Origin: Lysobacteraceae bacterium NML93-0793
GTDB lineage: Bacteria > Pseudomonadota > Gammaproteobacteria > Xanthomonadales > Xanthomonadaceae
Assembly (NCBI GenBank): GCA_002324875.1
Contig: NTJG01000009.1
Location: 85,425-149,424 of the forward strand
Direction: 5' to 3'
DNA length: 64,000 nucleotides
Shown: positions 15,702 through 25,461 of the stretch, piece after piece
Numbering within the stretch: the first letter of the stretch is position 1
How the letters are laid out: every line of letters starts with the position of its first letter
Made by a program: the position numbers and the translations under genes
The notes under the pieces: generated by a model
What the model was told of the DNA's origin: nothing
Seen by the model: the letters and a program-made list of their open reading frames with translations, nothing else
Databases searched by the model: none

Positions 15702-16205
15702 ATGGACAAAAACCCGCCAGAGCACTTGTCGCTCTACGTGAGGAGCAAGACGCGCAGGTACAAGGTCGCCAGCGGCGACGAGATCGTGGAAGCGGCACGG
15801 GCCGTCGTCGGACAACGGATGAGCCGGGGGGCGCCTTTCACCGATCCCAAGACAGCGAAAGATTTCTTTCGGGACAAGTTGTCAGGGCTCCAGCGGGAGG
15901 TGTTTGCCGCAGCTTTCCTCGACAGCCGTCACCGTCTCATCGAGTACGCGGAGCTGTTCCAAGGGACGATCGACGGGGCGGAGGTGCATCCGAGGGAGGT
16001 GGTCCGGCAGGCGATCCAGACGAACTGCGCAGCGATCATCATTGGGCACAACCATCCGTCCGGGTCGGTTGAACCTTCGGCAGCGGATCGAGCCGTCACG
16101 GCGCAACTCAAGCAGGCGCTTTCCCTGGTGGATGTGCGCCTGCTCGACCACATCATTGTGGGCGGCCACCAGACGACGGCCTTGGCTGAACGTGGCTGGG
16201 TATGA
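15702..16205 (+). CDS. RadC-family JAB-domain protein
   Basis: A 167-residue mobile-element form of RadC (MPN/JAB metalloprotease-like fold), lacking the N-terminal helix-hairpin-helix part of chromosomal RadC. The metal-binding JAB motif is clear: an upstream acidic position, then HNHPSGSVEPSAADRAVT, then LLDHIIVGG. GAGGGAG lies just before the ATG. Shortened RadC copies accompany phages, plasmids and integrative elements; their role is unsettled despite the historical DNA-repair label. It is the last plus-strand gene of the module and converges with the DUF3987 gene. Confidence 0.9.
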   Translation: MDKNPPEHLSLYVRSKTRRYKVASGDEIVEAARAVVGQRMSRGAPFTDPKTAKDFFRDKLSGLQREVFAAAFLDSRHRLIEYAELFQGTIDGAEVHPREVVRQAIQTNCAAIIIGHNHPSGSVEPSAADRAVTAQLKQALSLVDVRLLDHIIVGGHQTTALAERGWV

Positions 16206-16447
16206 TGGCTACAGGCTGAAGCCCTTGGAGTGCAACGCAACCGTTTCGCCTGCCAGCCGGCAGCGGCTGGGAGGCTGTGGTCGCCCTGTTGTTTTTTGGC
16301 ATCTTCGAAGCGGTTCCAGCGTCGCCGCGCGCTCCTGAAACCCAGGCACGGCATCGGTTTGACGAGAACACGCGCTACAGCGGAGGATCCTGCTTTTTAC
16401 GGCGGGCAGGCGACCCGTGTGAAACGCTGAAAAGGGCCAGGCCGTCG

Positions 16448-17950
16448 TCAGAGCCGAGAGTGATTGAGGCGCGAGAAAGGGTCTGGATGACCATAGGGCG
16501 CCATGATGCGTAACCGCGCTCCGGATCCCTTCTCCGTCTCCAGGACCACACCCTCGTCAACCAGCCGCATGAGCGCGGTGCGGAAACGGGCGTTGTACAG
16601 CCCGCTGCGGATGAAAACGTTTGATTTAAGCGCATCCGGCTCACGGTTGCGCGCACATGCGTCGGCAATACAATCCAAGATGGTCTGACAGTCGTCGACT
16701 TGGCGTTGTTGGCGCTTCTGCTGGGGACTCAGCTTCGGCATTTCGACAGGCGGCAGGGGCTTGGGCGGGAATATCCGAGCGAACTGCGACAAGCTCCATT
16801 GGACGATCGCCCACGCAGCCCTGAGCGATTCGATGGAAATATCGTCTCCATGATCGCAGTAGCAATGAATGATGCCTGCGAGGCGAGCGACATTTTGCAT
16901 CGATCGGTTGGCTGCATCCCGGGCGTGCCAGTAGTCCGTTGCAGCGAGCCGCCGCTGCTCGGCTGCCAACTGGAACCAGAGCTGAGTCGCGGCCGGAGAG
17001 AAGCAGATTGCTCCGGCCTCGCTGCCGCCGGACTCCAATTGCACAAGCCGAGCTTCAAGGAACGCGGACGCCTTCGCGTGATACGCGTCAAGGCAGCCTT
17101 CAGGGGGCTGCACTGGCTCCGCGATCCATTCAGCAAACGCCGGCAAAGTGGTGAAAAGACAGCGCGCGAAAAAACCCACTCCGCGAGCCACTGCCCCATG
17201 CTTCGCCAAGTACGCCTCGAAGACATCAGGCTGCACCATTACGAGGATCGTCAGTGAAGCACCGTAGGCGGCGAGCACGTCGCCGTTGCCCCGCCTCAGC
17301 ATAACCTTACCCGCTCCGTCATAGAGACTATTGAGCGTTGCCAGCTGCCGTCGAAACAGCGAGGTCTCCAGCACCCGCTCCCCTTCGTCGACCGAGATTG
17401 CCGTCGACTCCCCCACGCCGTCCAAGGCTTCAAGCAGGCCGCGGTTGGTGGTGTCTTGCAGGATAATTGAGCGCAGCCGAGCCGCGGGGTCACGCATATC
17501 CAGCGCTCCTTCCAGATTCGACTTCGGGTTTTCGCAGACCATCGAACGGCGCTTGCCAGCGCGGTATGACTGATAGCGCCTGATGTCGTGCGCGTTGTGC
17601 ACCTGGTGGACGAGTCGGTGCGTACGAGTCTTGCCTGTAGTGGGGCCGGCAAGAATGAAGCTGAAGTGGGCAAGTGGCTCATCGCTGCCCTGTGGTGGGC
17701 GGACCGTCCGGGCACCCTGTACCGCGGAGCCCATTCCTGAGAGCAGCGTGGACAGGGCAAGGCCCCGGTCCACCCCAAGCTCACACACGATTGCCTGAAC
17801 CCAATCGCGCAGCGTTCCGGGAAGTTCCGACATGACACGAGGCAGATCGTACCGGTCGCTATATTCCATCTGCACCCGGGATGGTGCGGGAAGGTCTGTG
17901 GGGGCCAAGAAACACTGGTTGGCGGGCCATTCTGAGAAATGGTGGTGCAT
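16448..17950 (-). CDS. DUF3987 (YfjI-like) ATPase of mobile elements
   Basis: A 500-residue DUF3987 protein. The N-terminal half carries a P-loop (ILAGPTTGKT, about residues 94-103) and a motif-B-like acidic stretch (AISVDEGERV). A long helical region follows and a winged-helix-like C-terminus (FIRSGLYNARFRTALMRLVDEG). Members occur in prophages and genomic islands, often beside primase/replication functions, and are thought to be helicase- or primase-associated ATPases. It is the only minus-strand gene between the recombination module and the Gp2 block. A divergent control region (17951-18529) separates it from the next plus-strand gene. Function beyond ATP binding is not known. Confidence 0.85.
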   Translation of the reverse strand: MHHHFSEWPANQCFLAPTDLPAPSRVQMEYSDRYDLPRVMSELPGTLRDWVQAIVCELGVDRGLALSTLLSGMGSAVQGARTVRPPQGSDEPLAHFSFILAGPTTGKTRTHRLVHQVHNAHDIRRYQSYRAGKRRSMVCENPKSNLEGALDMRDPAARLRSIILQDTTNRGLLEALDGVGESTAISVDEGERVLETSLFRRQLATLNSLYDGAGKVMLRRGNGDVLAAYGASLTILVMVQPDVFEAYLAKHGAVARGVGFFARCLFTTLPAFAEWIAEPVQPPEGCLDAYHAKASAFLEARLVQLESGGSEAGAICFSPAATQLWFQLAAEQRRLAATDYWHARDAANRSMQNVARLAGIIHCYCDHGDDISIESLRAAWAIVQWSLSQFARIFPPKPLPPVEMPKLSPQQKRQQRQVDDCQTILDCIADACARNREPDALKSNVFIRSGLYNARFRTALMRLVDEGVVLETEKGSGARLRIMAPYGHPDPFSRLNHSRL

Positions 17951-18529
17951 CTAAACCTCTTCGTGGACATGGAGTGCTCAACCGCCCGGTCGATCCTGGC
18001 GGTTCACCTGTGTGACCGGTTGCCCCGTAGGAAGCAGCGTGGTGGCGACCGGACGATGGGCAGCCTGAGTCGCTTTCCAGGCCGGTGCCACGCTTCGTTT
18101 GGGCACCGAATAGCTTTTCCATTCGACGGCGGCTTGGGGTCGCTGGAGTGATGGCGAGTGACCTCGACCTCCGACATCCGTCCACCTGTCACCGCTACCA
18201 GGAGGAGAGCCACGCGGTCTTCGAGCCAGTTCCCAAGTCCCGCGGGCACTGATTTTTTTCCTTTGGAGTTAGTTCGACTCTAGTTAAATCAAGCGCTTAG
18301 CTGGAAAAAAAGGCCGACAGGCTTGGTTTCCCACGCTTGCGACGGATGCGGAAGCGGCGAAGCGGCATCGTCTTGGGCGACGTCACCCGGGCGGCTTACA
18401 GGTCAGCTGGAGCGCAGTAGTGACCGCGGTTGAGTGAGTGAAAGTGAATCGCTTTCGAAACGAAGCTTGGACGCTAATCACGCTTCGCCTGCACTCTGGC
18501 GCCGCTCTCACTGACGGAGCTCGGGGAAC
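17951..18529. other. Divergent intergenic region, likely regulatory
   Basis: This stretch lies between two divergent genes. It contains an AT-rich patch at 18249-18311 (runs of T and A flanking gttagttcgactctagttaa) in otherwise GC-rich DNA, a reasonable place for divergent promoters or operators. An 81-codon minus frame (18004-18249) has no domain and poor support. No structured RNA is evident. Confidence 0.4.
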
Positions 18530-18829
18530 ATGACCGCGCACCGCGCAAACGAAATCGAACCAGCAGCGCAAACGGCCTTTGACGGCAAGCAGTACTTGCT
18601 GGGCCGCTATGGCATGCGCATGAACAAGAAGGAGGTGTGCTTCGAATCCAAGAAGAGTCGCGCCACGATCGATAACCTGCGGAACCCGCGTCACAAGAGC
18701 TTCGATCGCCTACTCGCCGACGCCGAAGTGTGCGTGGGAGGGAAAGGAGAGAACGGAGTGCCGGTGCTCTTTCATACCGTGCGGATTGCCGAATGGCTCG
18801 ATGGGCCTGCGATAGGTGGCACGCAATAA
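18530..18829 (+). CDS. Small putative DNA-binding protein, 99 aa
   Basis: A short charged protein. The central part (LLGRYGMRMNKKEVCFESKKSRATIDNLRNPRH) resembles the helix-turn-helix of AlpA/excisionase-like or MerR-like small regulators, and the end (VPVLFHTVRIAEWLDG) matches the pattern in which such proteins read an argument then a 'wing'. No signal or membrane segment. It lies upstream of the Gp2-like gene on the same strand, a common position for a regulator of replication or excision. Family assignment is tentative. Confidence 0.55.
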   Translation: MTAHRANEIEPAAQTAFDGKQYLLGRYGMRMNKKEVCFESKKSRATIDNLRNPRHKSFDRLLADAEVCVGGKGENGVPVLFHTVRIAEWLDGPAIGGTQ

Positions 18830-19022
18830 CGGTTAACACTAACTCAGCGCATGTATCGGCTTTCCATCTATTCCGGCATAGCCAGAGAACTGTCGCCACC
18901 TGGCCTGGAATACAGGCTATTTGCTGGGCGGAACTTCCGGTTCTTATGTTATCTGATCTATATCCCTATCTATCTGTGTTGTAGGGCTGTCAGTTCGTAA
19001 TGCTCAAGCGAGGAGGTTAATA
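18830..19022 (+). promoter_or_regulatory. Low-GC leader region upstream of Gp2-like gene
   Basis: AT-rich sequence with repeated tat/ctat motifs at about 18945-18980 (ttatgttatctgatctatatccctatctatc), then a consensus ribosome site AGGAGG at 19011-19016. Candidate -10 boxes are present but no convincing -35 partner could be paired, so only the region is annotated. Confidence 0.35.
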
Positions 19023-19067
19023 GTGGTCGGATTCAAAAGAGTGCCAAGTTGGCTTGTCTGTATATAG
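19023..19067 (+). CDS. Possible 14-codon leader peptide
   Basis: GTG at 19023 is six bases after a perfect AGGAGG and opens MVGFKRVPSWLVCI followed by TAG at 19065-19067. Only 9 bases separate the stop from the ATG of the Gp2-like gene. The best ribosome site in this block therefore drives a peptide rather than the large gene, which suggests translational coupling or leader control. It is too short for any coding statistic. Confidence 0.35.
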   Translation: MVGFKRVPSWLVCI

Positions 19068-19076
19068 AGAGAAGGA

Positions 19077-20300
19077 ATGATGACGTTTACGGAAGAGGAC
19101 TTCCTGGAGGCTCAGGAGGGGGAGCGAAAGCTCGAGTTGCTATCGCGGGGATGTACTCACCTTCCTAGCGGGAAGTCTGTAATAACGCATGAATACGATT
19201 CGGTGATCTACCTGGATCGGGTAATGAGGATTGCGAAGCGGATCCGATTCTTCAGGGGCGACGTGTGCAAGATGGTTGCCGGATGGAGGAAGGCTCGCAT
19301 TGTCCGCCTGAACCGCCTGGGTCACTCGCTTCTGCTGATTTGCAGGCAGTACCGTGCGGTTATAACTGTCGGGATCGGCAAGGACGAGTGCCCAAGGTTC
19401 GGGCACCATAAGTTCCATCCGTATCTCGATGTCGCTCTCAAGGCAGTAGCCGAGGCGGAGGCGTCGATCAATGAGGCACTGGGCAACAAGGATCATGAAC
19501 GCCTGTGCACTGCTGTCTCGAATCTGGCAGTCGAGATTCACATCCAAACCAATACCGAGGTCTTTAAGGCTTCGGTGAGGAACTTCGAACGAAACGCGGA
19601 AGCGAAGCTCCGTCGAGCATTGAGCTACCTGGCGAGTCTGTTCGGAAAGCGCTCCCGCCTGCTCGTTCTCCGCGTGGATCTGTACGTCAGAGAGAAGGAC
19701 AGGCTATGGAGCTATACACCAGAGGCAGAGGCTGCTTTCGACAAATTCGCGTCTGCCTTGTCCGGCTGCAAGATCGTTCCAGATGTCCTGGGATGGATGA
19801 GCGCACGTGAGGACGGTCTCGAACGAGGAAGGCACTACCACGTGATGGCGCTTCTGGACGGTCATGAGCGCCGCGCAGGCGTCAACCTGGCCAAGATGCT
19901 TGGGGAGTACTGGATGACGGAATGTGTCGGATCAGATCGGGTTGGGAGCTACTTCAACTGCTTTGCATTGGCGAAGAAGTACAAACATCTCGGCATCGGG
20001 ACAATTCACTGCTCCGACGCGAAGAAGCTCCTGGGGCTATTCTACGCAACCCGGTACCTGTGCAAGAGCAATGTTCAGCTCGTCGCGACGGGGGAAGGGT
20101 CGCGCAACTTCAGGCGCGGCGTTGTAGACAAGAGCTACGTGCGTCGTGGAGCACCTCGGGTAGGGGGCGACTGTCTTTCGACTGTAAAGCAAACCCTTTT
20201 TGGCCAGATGAGGCAGGTAGCGGCCCGGAGGAGGTCGGTTGATGAGGCTGGGATCCGAGTGGATGCAACAGACGCGCACGCACATTCGCCATGGCTATAA
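19077..20300 (+). CDS. Inovirus Gp2-like (YagK/YfjJ domain) protein
   Basis: A 407-residue protein matching inovirus-type Gp2/YagK-YfjJ C-terminal domain proteins, which are replication-initiation-like proteins of filamentous phages and related islands. Visible pattern: LLVLRVDLYVREKDRLWSY (about 200-220), a His motif GRHYHVMALLDGHERR (about 258-273), LAKMLGEYW, YFNCFALAKKYKHLGIGTI and FYATRYLCKSNVQL. The two closely spaced His (HYH) could be the metal site of an HUH-like nuclease; this is inference. Starts at 19077 and 19080 are both possible. GC is clearly below the core. No coat or assembly genes of a filamentous phage follow, so this is a solitary replication remnant or satellite. Confidence 0.75.
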   Translation: MMTFTEEDFLEAQEGERKLELLSRGCTHLPSGKSVITHEYDSVIYLDRVMRIAKRIRFFRGDVCKMVAGWRKARIVRLNRLGHSLLLICRQYRAVITVGIGKDECPRFGHHKFHPYLDVALKAVAEAEASINEALGNKDHERLCTAVSNLAVEIHIQTNTEVFKASVRNFERNAEAKLRRALSYLASLFGKRSRLLVLRVDLYVREKDRLWSYTPEAEAAFDKFASALSGCKIVPDVLGWMSAREDGLERGRHYHVMALLDGHERRAGVNLAKMLGEYWMTECVGSDRVGSYFNCFALAKKYKHLGIGTIHCSDAKKLLGLFYATRYLCKSNVQLVATGEGSRNFRRGVVDKSYVRRGAPRVGGDCLSTVKQTLFGQMRQVAARRRSVDEAGIRVDATDAHAHSPWL

Positions 20301-20322
20301 GGCATTGCTGAGCTGGGTTGGC

Positions 20323-20700
20323 TGAATCGACCAGGCTTTCCTAGACACCTCGGGGCCGGAAGTCAGCATTGGCGGTCGCCCGTTCCTCATGCGCCAGTCC
20401 GGCCCCACGCCCTATGACCTGCTTGCGGCCGTGCTGGGGGCGTACACGGCCATGACCCTCCGCATGTATGCGCGGCACAAACAGATTCCGCTGGACCAGG
20501 TGTCCGTTGCCGTGGCCATAGTCGCAGCCCGGGCACGTAGCCCGCGGACTTGTTAAGCCGGCGTCTGAGTCTTACCGGCAACCTGTCGAACCAGGAGCGG
20601 CAGCGGCTGGCGGAGATCGCCGATAAGTGTCCTGTGCACCGGACGCTGGAGCGCGGCGCGGCGGTGGGAACCGAGATCGGGGGGGAGATGCCTGATGAAG
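20323..20700 (+). pseudogene. OsmC-family peroxiredoxin remnant, internally deleted
   Basis: No intact frame, but two pieces of an OsmC-like thiol peroxidase are readable. The first (about 20326-20553) reads [12 protein letters not shown], then [20 protein letters not shown], then [15 protein letters not shown], with a Tyr where the first catalytic Cys of LGACTAM is expected. It then runs into TAA. The second, in another frame (about 20553-20690), reads LTGNLSNQERQRL, then EIADKCPVHRTL, the C-terminal OsmC signature with its Cys. The segment between them is missing. So the gene has an internal deletion, a frame change and a lost catalytic residue. It is relic DNA inside the island. Confidence 0.75.
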
Positions 20701-20966
20701 CCGTCGAAAGGCCTGGACGCGACATGTCGCACGATGCCGAGCCGGGAATGACCTTGCCTGCGTAAGGCATCAATGGGAGGGAACTGCAGGTGCTGCGCGG
20801 AACGAACTGCCAATGTACGCCTCCTTACGAATGCAAACACCAGCTGCAGCCTGATCAGAGCATCCCACGACGGCGTTCGGTACGGCAGAATGCTTGTGCG
20901 CGCTCCCGACTGGAGCGAGAGAGTGCGTCGTACGCGAATGGGCGAAGGGCTGCAAGGGAGCCGTAA

Positions 20967-22190
20967 ATGTCGAAAGAAGGCGCCGAGCGAGTTCGGCTAT
21001 CACCGTTGCTTGAAGCGTGCGCTGATTTTGACGGGCTATTGGAAGGCGGCTCGCGTGAGGTCGCGGATCTGCTGCTGAGTCTCTGTCTTGAAAGGTCGAT
21101 CCGCGCCTACTTCCGCGTACCTGAGGGTCTGGTTGCCGTCTCCTACAGACACGTCACAAGAGATTCCGGCCGAATGCTCTTGGGCCCAGGAAGGGGTGAG
21201 ATTACGTACAAGCATGAACCAATGGCTTATCGGAGTATCAAGTATGTTGGTCTCGATAAGGTCCACGTTCAGGCCGTCAGGGATGCCGGATACACAACCA
21301 TATCGAGTTTTCAGAACGGTGGTCTGACTGTCGTTGAAGAGGGATTGCATCCGATCAGCGTTGAGTACGGTGTCATTCGGAAAGACGTGGTCCCCTATTC
21401 TCATCGGGTGCTCTTCGGCATGTACTCACTTCGGGAACGGGAGGTTGATCCGATCACCGTATCGCTTCGCGTGACCGACGTGCTTGTTTCGATTCAAGAC
21501 GTGGCAACGCTTCGAGACCTGATTGGAAAGCGACATGTCGATGACAAGTGGGGACACCGAGAGGCCGCGCCGAGCGTATTTCTTGCCTACCGCTTGTCTC
21601 AGGATCCGTATGATTTCGACGGGGTGATGAAGGCACTGATTGATGAGGATTCGGAAGGCTTCTTCAATCGAGCCATCGCGACCACGATGGCGCGGATCAT
21701 GAAGATCGACGTCCGGCCAGGTGCGGAGCGTGGAATCGTGGTCGGAAAAATAGCCGACAACGAGATGGAGAAGGATTACTCCGATCCGACCTTGTCGAAA
21801 CGAATGAGCCTCCTGCTTCTTGCAACCGACTGTTGGATCCACGACGAAGCATTGCGCGCCGGGACGGAAGCCCGGCTAGCCCCAGTCCGCGAGGAAGCCG
21901 CCAAGCAACGCGAGTTGTTGTCGCAGAAGCAGCGAGACGAGTTGGATCAGCGTGTTTTTCAGGCCGAGCAGCTGGAGCGGTCGGCACTTCAGGCACGGCT
22001 CAAGATGCCATCCGGGTTGCGGGACTATTTGAGGAGCTTGGGGTTCCGCGCGAACCAGGCGGACCACCTGTACCACGTAATCACCCGTACACAGACTGGG
22101 CGGAGGCATGTCCAGACTGAAACGGACGCGGCCGCAGCGCGCGTTCTAACAAAGGCACGTCGACTCAGGAACTTGGGCGACAATAGATAG
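20967..22190 (+). CDS. Unrecognised 407-residue protein beside the integrase
   Basis: The ATG at 20967 follows agggagccgtaa. No family is recognised. The first 280 residues look globular with alternating strands and helices (for example RSIRAYFRVPEGLVAVSYRH and KYVGLDKVHVQAV). Residues about 300-350 are strongly charged and probably coiled-coil (REEAAKQRELLSQKQRDEL), and the tail is basic (KARRLRNLGDNR). No signal peptide or membrane segment. Its last 26 bases overlap convergently with the integrase end. Position between integrase and island body, and low GC, mark it as accessory cargo. A regulator or defence effector is possible but not supported by any motif. Confidence 0.8.
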   Translation: MSKEGAERVRLSPLLEACADFDGLLEGGSREVADLLLSLCLERSIRAYFRVPEGLVAVSYRHVTRDSGRMLLGPGRGEITYKHEPMAYRSIKYVGLDKVHVQAVRDAGYTTISSFQNGGLTVVEEGLHPISVEYGVIRKDVVPYSHRVLFGMYSLREREVDPITVSLRVTDVLVSIQDVATLRDLIGKRHVDDKWGHREAAPSVFLAYRLSQDPYDFDGVMKALIDEDSEGFFNRAIATTMARIMKIDVRPGAERGIVVGKIADNEMEKDYSDPTLSKRMSLLLLATDCWIHDEALRAGTEARLAPVREEAAKQRELLSQKQRDELDQRVFQAEQLERSALQARLKMPSGLRDYLRSLGFRANQADHLYHVITRTQTGRRHVQTETDAAAARVLTKARRLRNLGDNR

Positions 22191-23463
22191 CCCAGTCTCG
22201 CATGAGCAACTTCCTGGGTTCGAGTAGGGCATCTCGCGCATAAGCCGCCCGCGTCGAGTCGCTATTAACGTGCGCCAGCGCCAGTTCTGACACCTCGTCG
22301 GCGTACTGGGTCAGGTTTCGTGCCCAATCCTTGAAGCTGCTGCGGAATCCGTGTGGCACGGCGATCTTGTTGTAAGCCGGATCCAGGTAGCCTGCTCCCC
22401 CTCTCTTTATACTGGAGTCGTGCATCCGCTTGACCAAGACACTGAGTGCCATGTCGCTCAATGGGCCTCCCCGTCGGTTGGTGAACGGATGGGCGTGACC
22501 ATTCGAGTGTTGGCGTTTAAGCAGCTCGATTGCTGGTTTTGATAGCGGGACGGTATGGTCTCGTCCCCGCTTCATGCGGCCGGCTGGGATAGTCCACAGT
22601 CCTCGTTCGAAATCGATTTCAGTCCAAGTAGCGCTCCTGACCTCATCGGATCGGGCTGCTGTCAGGATCACGAACTCCAAGGCGCGAGCGGCTTCTGTCT
22701 CCTGCGCACGGAGTGCGGTCATGAACTCCCCCATTCGTTCGTAAGGGAGCGAGGGAAAGTGCGTCTTGTTGTGGCTCACCTTACCCAGCAACGGCTCAAG
22801 TGCCTCACTCTTCGCAGGGTTGTCGCCGGTGTAGAGCTTTTTGGCCTTGGCGTAGCGGAACACAGCCGCCAAGTCGTGGAGCAGCTTCTTGGCAGTGGGG
22901 TATTTGGTCCGCCAGATCGGCTCCAGCACGGCAGCCACGTCTTCCACGGTAATGTCCGAGATGAGCCGGTTCCCGATGACCGGGAGGACGTACAGGTCCA
23001 TTCGGGTGCGCCAGCCCGCCTTGGACTTCAACTCGTCCTTGTAGCCGGGAGCCTTGGCTTCAATCGTCTGCTGCTCGCAGTCTTGAAACGTGCGCATTCG
23101 GGCTTGGGCGGCTAGTGCCGCACTCACAGCAGCTTTGCGCTCGGCATTCGGGTCGATCCCTTGGGATACCTTGATGAGGTACGCAGTTGCCTTGTCGCGC
23201 GCAGCCTGTAGGCTGACGATCGGGTACTTGCCGAGGCCGAATTCGCGGCGTATCTGGTTCAGCGTGCCTGGACGCGTTGGATGGGGTCGGTTGCCGGTGG
23301 TGACACGAAGCAGCCAGGACTTCGCGCCGTTCGGAGTCACTTGGATATAGAGGCCCGGAGGTTCGCCGGCCACGGCATAGCGGGCAGGGTGCTTCTGGCC
23401 GGCCTGAGGCTTGAGCTTTCGAATGGCCAGATCAGATCCGAGCCTTGTTGGGATCCTGGGCAT
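22165..23463 (-). CDS. Tyrosine recombinase / integrase (DUF4102-type)
   Basis: A 432-residue site-specific integrase with three parts. The first is an N-terminal arm-binding DUF4102 domain (GLYIQVTPNGAKSWLLRV, LGKYPIVSLQAARDKA). The second is a SAM-like core-binding domain (about 110-220). The third is the catalytic domain, with the Arg in TAARSDEVRSATW, HGFRSSFKDWA (H-x-x-R), the second His in ALAHVNSD and a Tyr in TRAAYARD. All catalytic residues appear present. It reads into the island and sits at its right edge, the usual place for a P4-like island integrase with the attachment site upstream of the start codon. No tRNA gene is found next to it. Confidence 0.93.
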   Translation of the reverse strand: MPRIPTRLGSDLAIRKLKPQAGQKHPARYAVAGEPPGLYIQVTPNGAKSWLLRVTTGNRPHPTRPGTLNQIRREFGLGKYPIVSLQAARDKATAYLIKVSQGIDPNAERKAAVSAALAAQARMRTFQDCEQQTIEAKAPGYKDELKSKAGWRTRMDLYVLPVIGNRLISDITVEDVAAVLEPIWRTKYPTAKKLLHDLAAVFRYAKAKKLYTGDNPAKSEALEPLLGKVSHNKTHFPSLPYERMGEFMTALRAQETEAARALEFVILTAARSDEVRSATWTEIDFERGLWTIPAGRMKRGRDHTVPLSKPAIELLKRQHSNGHAHPFTNRRGGPLSDMALSVLVKRMHDSSIKRGGAGYLDPAYNKIAVPHGFRSSFKDWARNLTQYADEVSELALAHVNSDSTRAAYARDALLEPRKLLMRDWAIYCRPSS

Positions 23464-24108
23464 AGCTACCCCCCTAAATACCCCCCTACGAGCTCTGGAT
23501 TGTATTGGTTTGCGTTAGGCGGCGCTAGTAGGGTCCGCACGCGCAACTATCTGTGCTGAAAGGAAAAATAGGGGCAGCCCCCGACTATCCTTGACTAAAG
23601 ATTCCTTCGCTTGGCGCCTTCCGGGCGCGCCAGAACACACAGGAAAGCCAGCGATCCGTCGCTGGCTTTTTTGTATGCGTGTGGTTCGGCTGAGCGGGTT
23701 GGCTGGACGTGCACGCGGTGGCGCATGCGGCGAAGCGATCCGGTCGGCGTCACCGGGTGTCGTGGTCTCGCATCCGACGCAGTGCTGTGCGAGACGCGTG
23801 ACCACCCCTCGTGCGCGGCCCCACGCTGCGCGAGCAATGCGTTGTGCGCCGTCGGCCGTTGCGCGCGATGCAGGCACCGCTGTGTGGGGTCGTCGTGGCA
23901 GTCTGCGTGCAGCCTGCCCACGCAGGGCGCTCGTCATCGCGCAGTGGCGTGAGCCGGTCCGCAACGCAGGACGGCATCGCCGTCACGACGGCGCGGTCTG
24001 CGCGCTGGAGCAGGGATACATGCTGGCGCAGGCATCGGCACCCGGCACGGGCATGATCACCGATGGCGCTCGAGAGTGCGCGCCGGCCCGGCAGGCGGAC
24101 AGCGGCGC
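23464..24108. other. Island/chromosome boundary region
   Basis: The 5' side has two copies of tacccccct within 20 bases upstream of the integrase start, possibly arm-type sites, then a low-GC stretch to about 23620. From about 23670 the sequence is GC-rich non-coding chromosome. One attachment site should lie in about 23470-23640, but no matching direct repeat was found elsewhere in the window and no tRNA end is seen. No gene is supported. Confidence 0.5.
23644..23672 (+). terminator. Rho-independent terminator at the island edge
   Basis: The arms aaagccagcga (23644-23654) and its complement (23659-23669) have a 4-base loop, followed by TTT. The A-rich left flank would let it work on both strands. 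It may belong to a chromosomal gene whose body was displaced by the island. Confidence 0.7.
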
Positions 24109-25392
<1,284 letters not shown>

Positions 25393-25461
25393 TGCGTCGG
25401 TTCACCATCAAAAAGGGCCGGCGCAGTGTAGCGGACGCGGTCAGCGCCCGGCCGCGCGGCG

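Noticed and set aside
18004..18249. 81-codon minus frame in the divergent region
   Set aside because: Only length supports it; the sequence is low-complexity, with no domain or good start.
20550..20765. Small plus ORF beginning TTG
   Set aside because: It is the C-terminal OsmC fragment of the pseudogene, not an independent gene.
23470..23700. tRNA gene at the island end
   Set aside because: No T-arm consensus (GGTTCGAATCC-like) or acceptor pairing found near the integrase.
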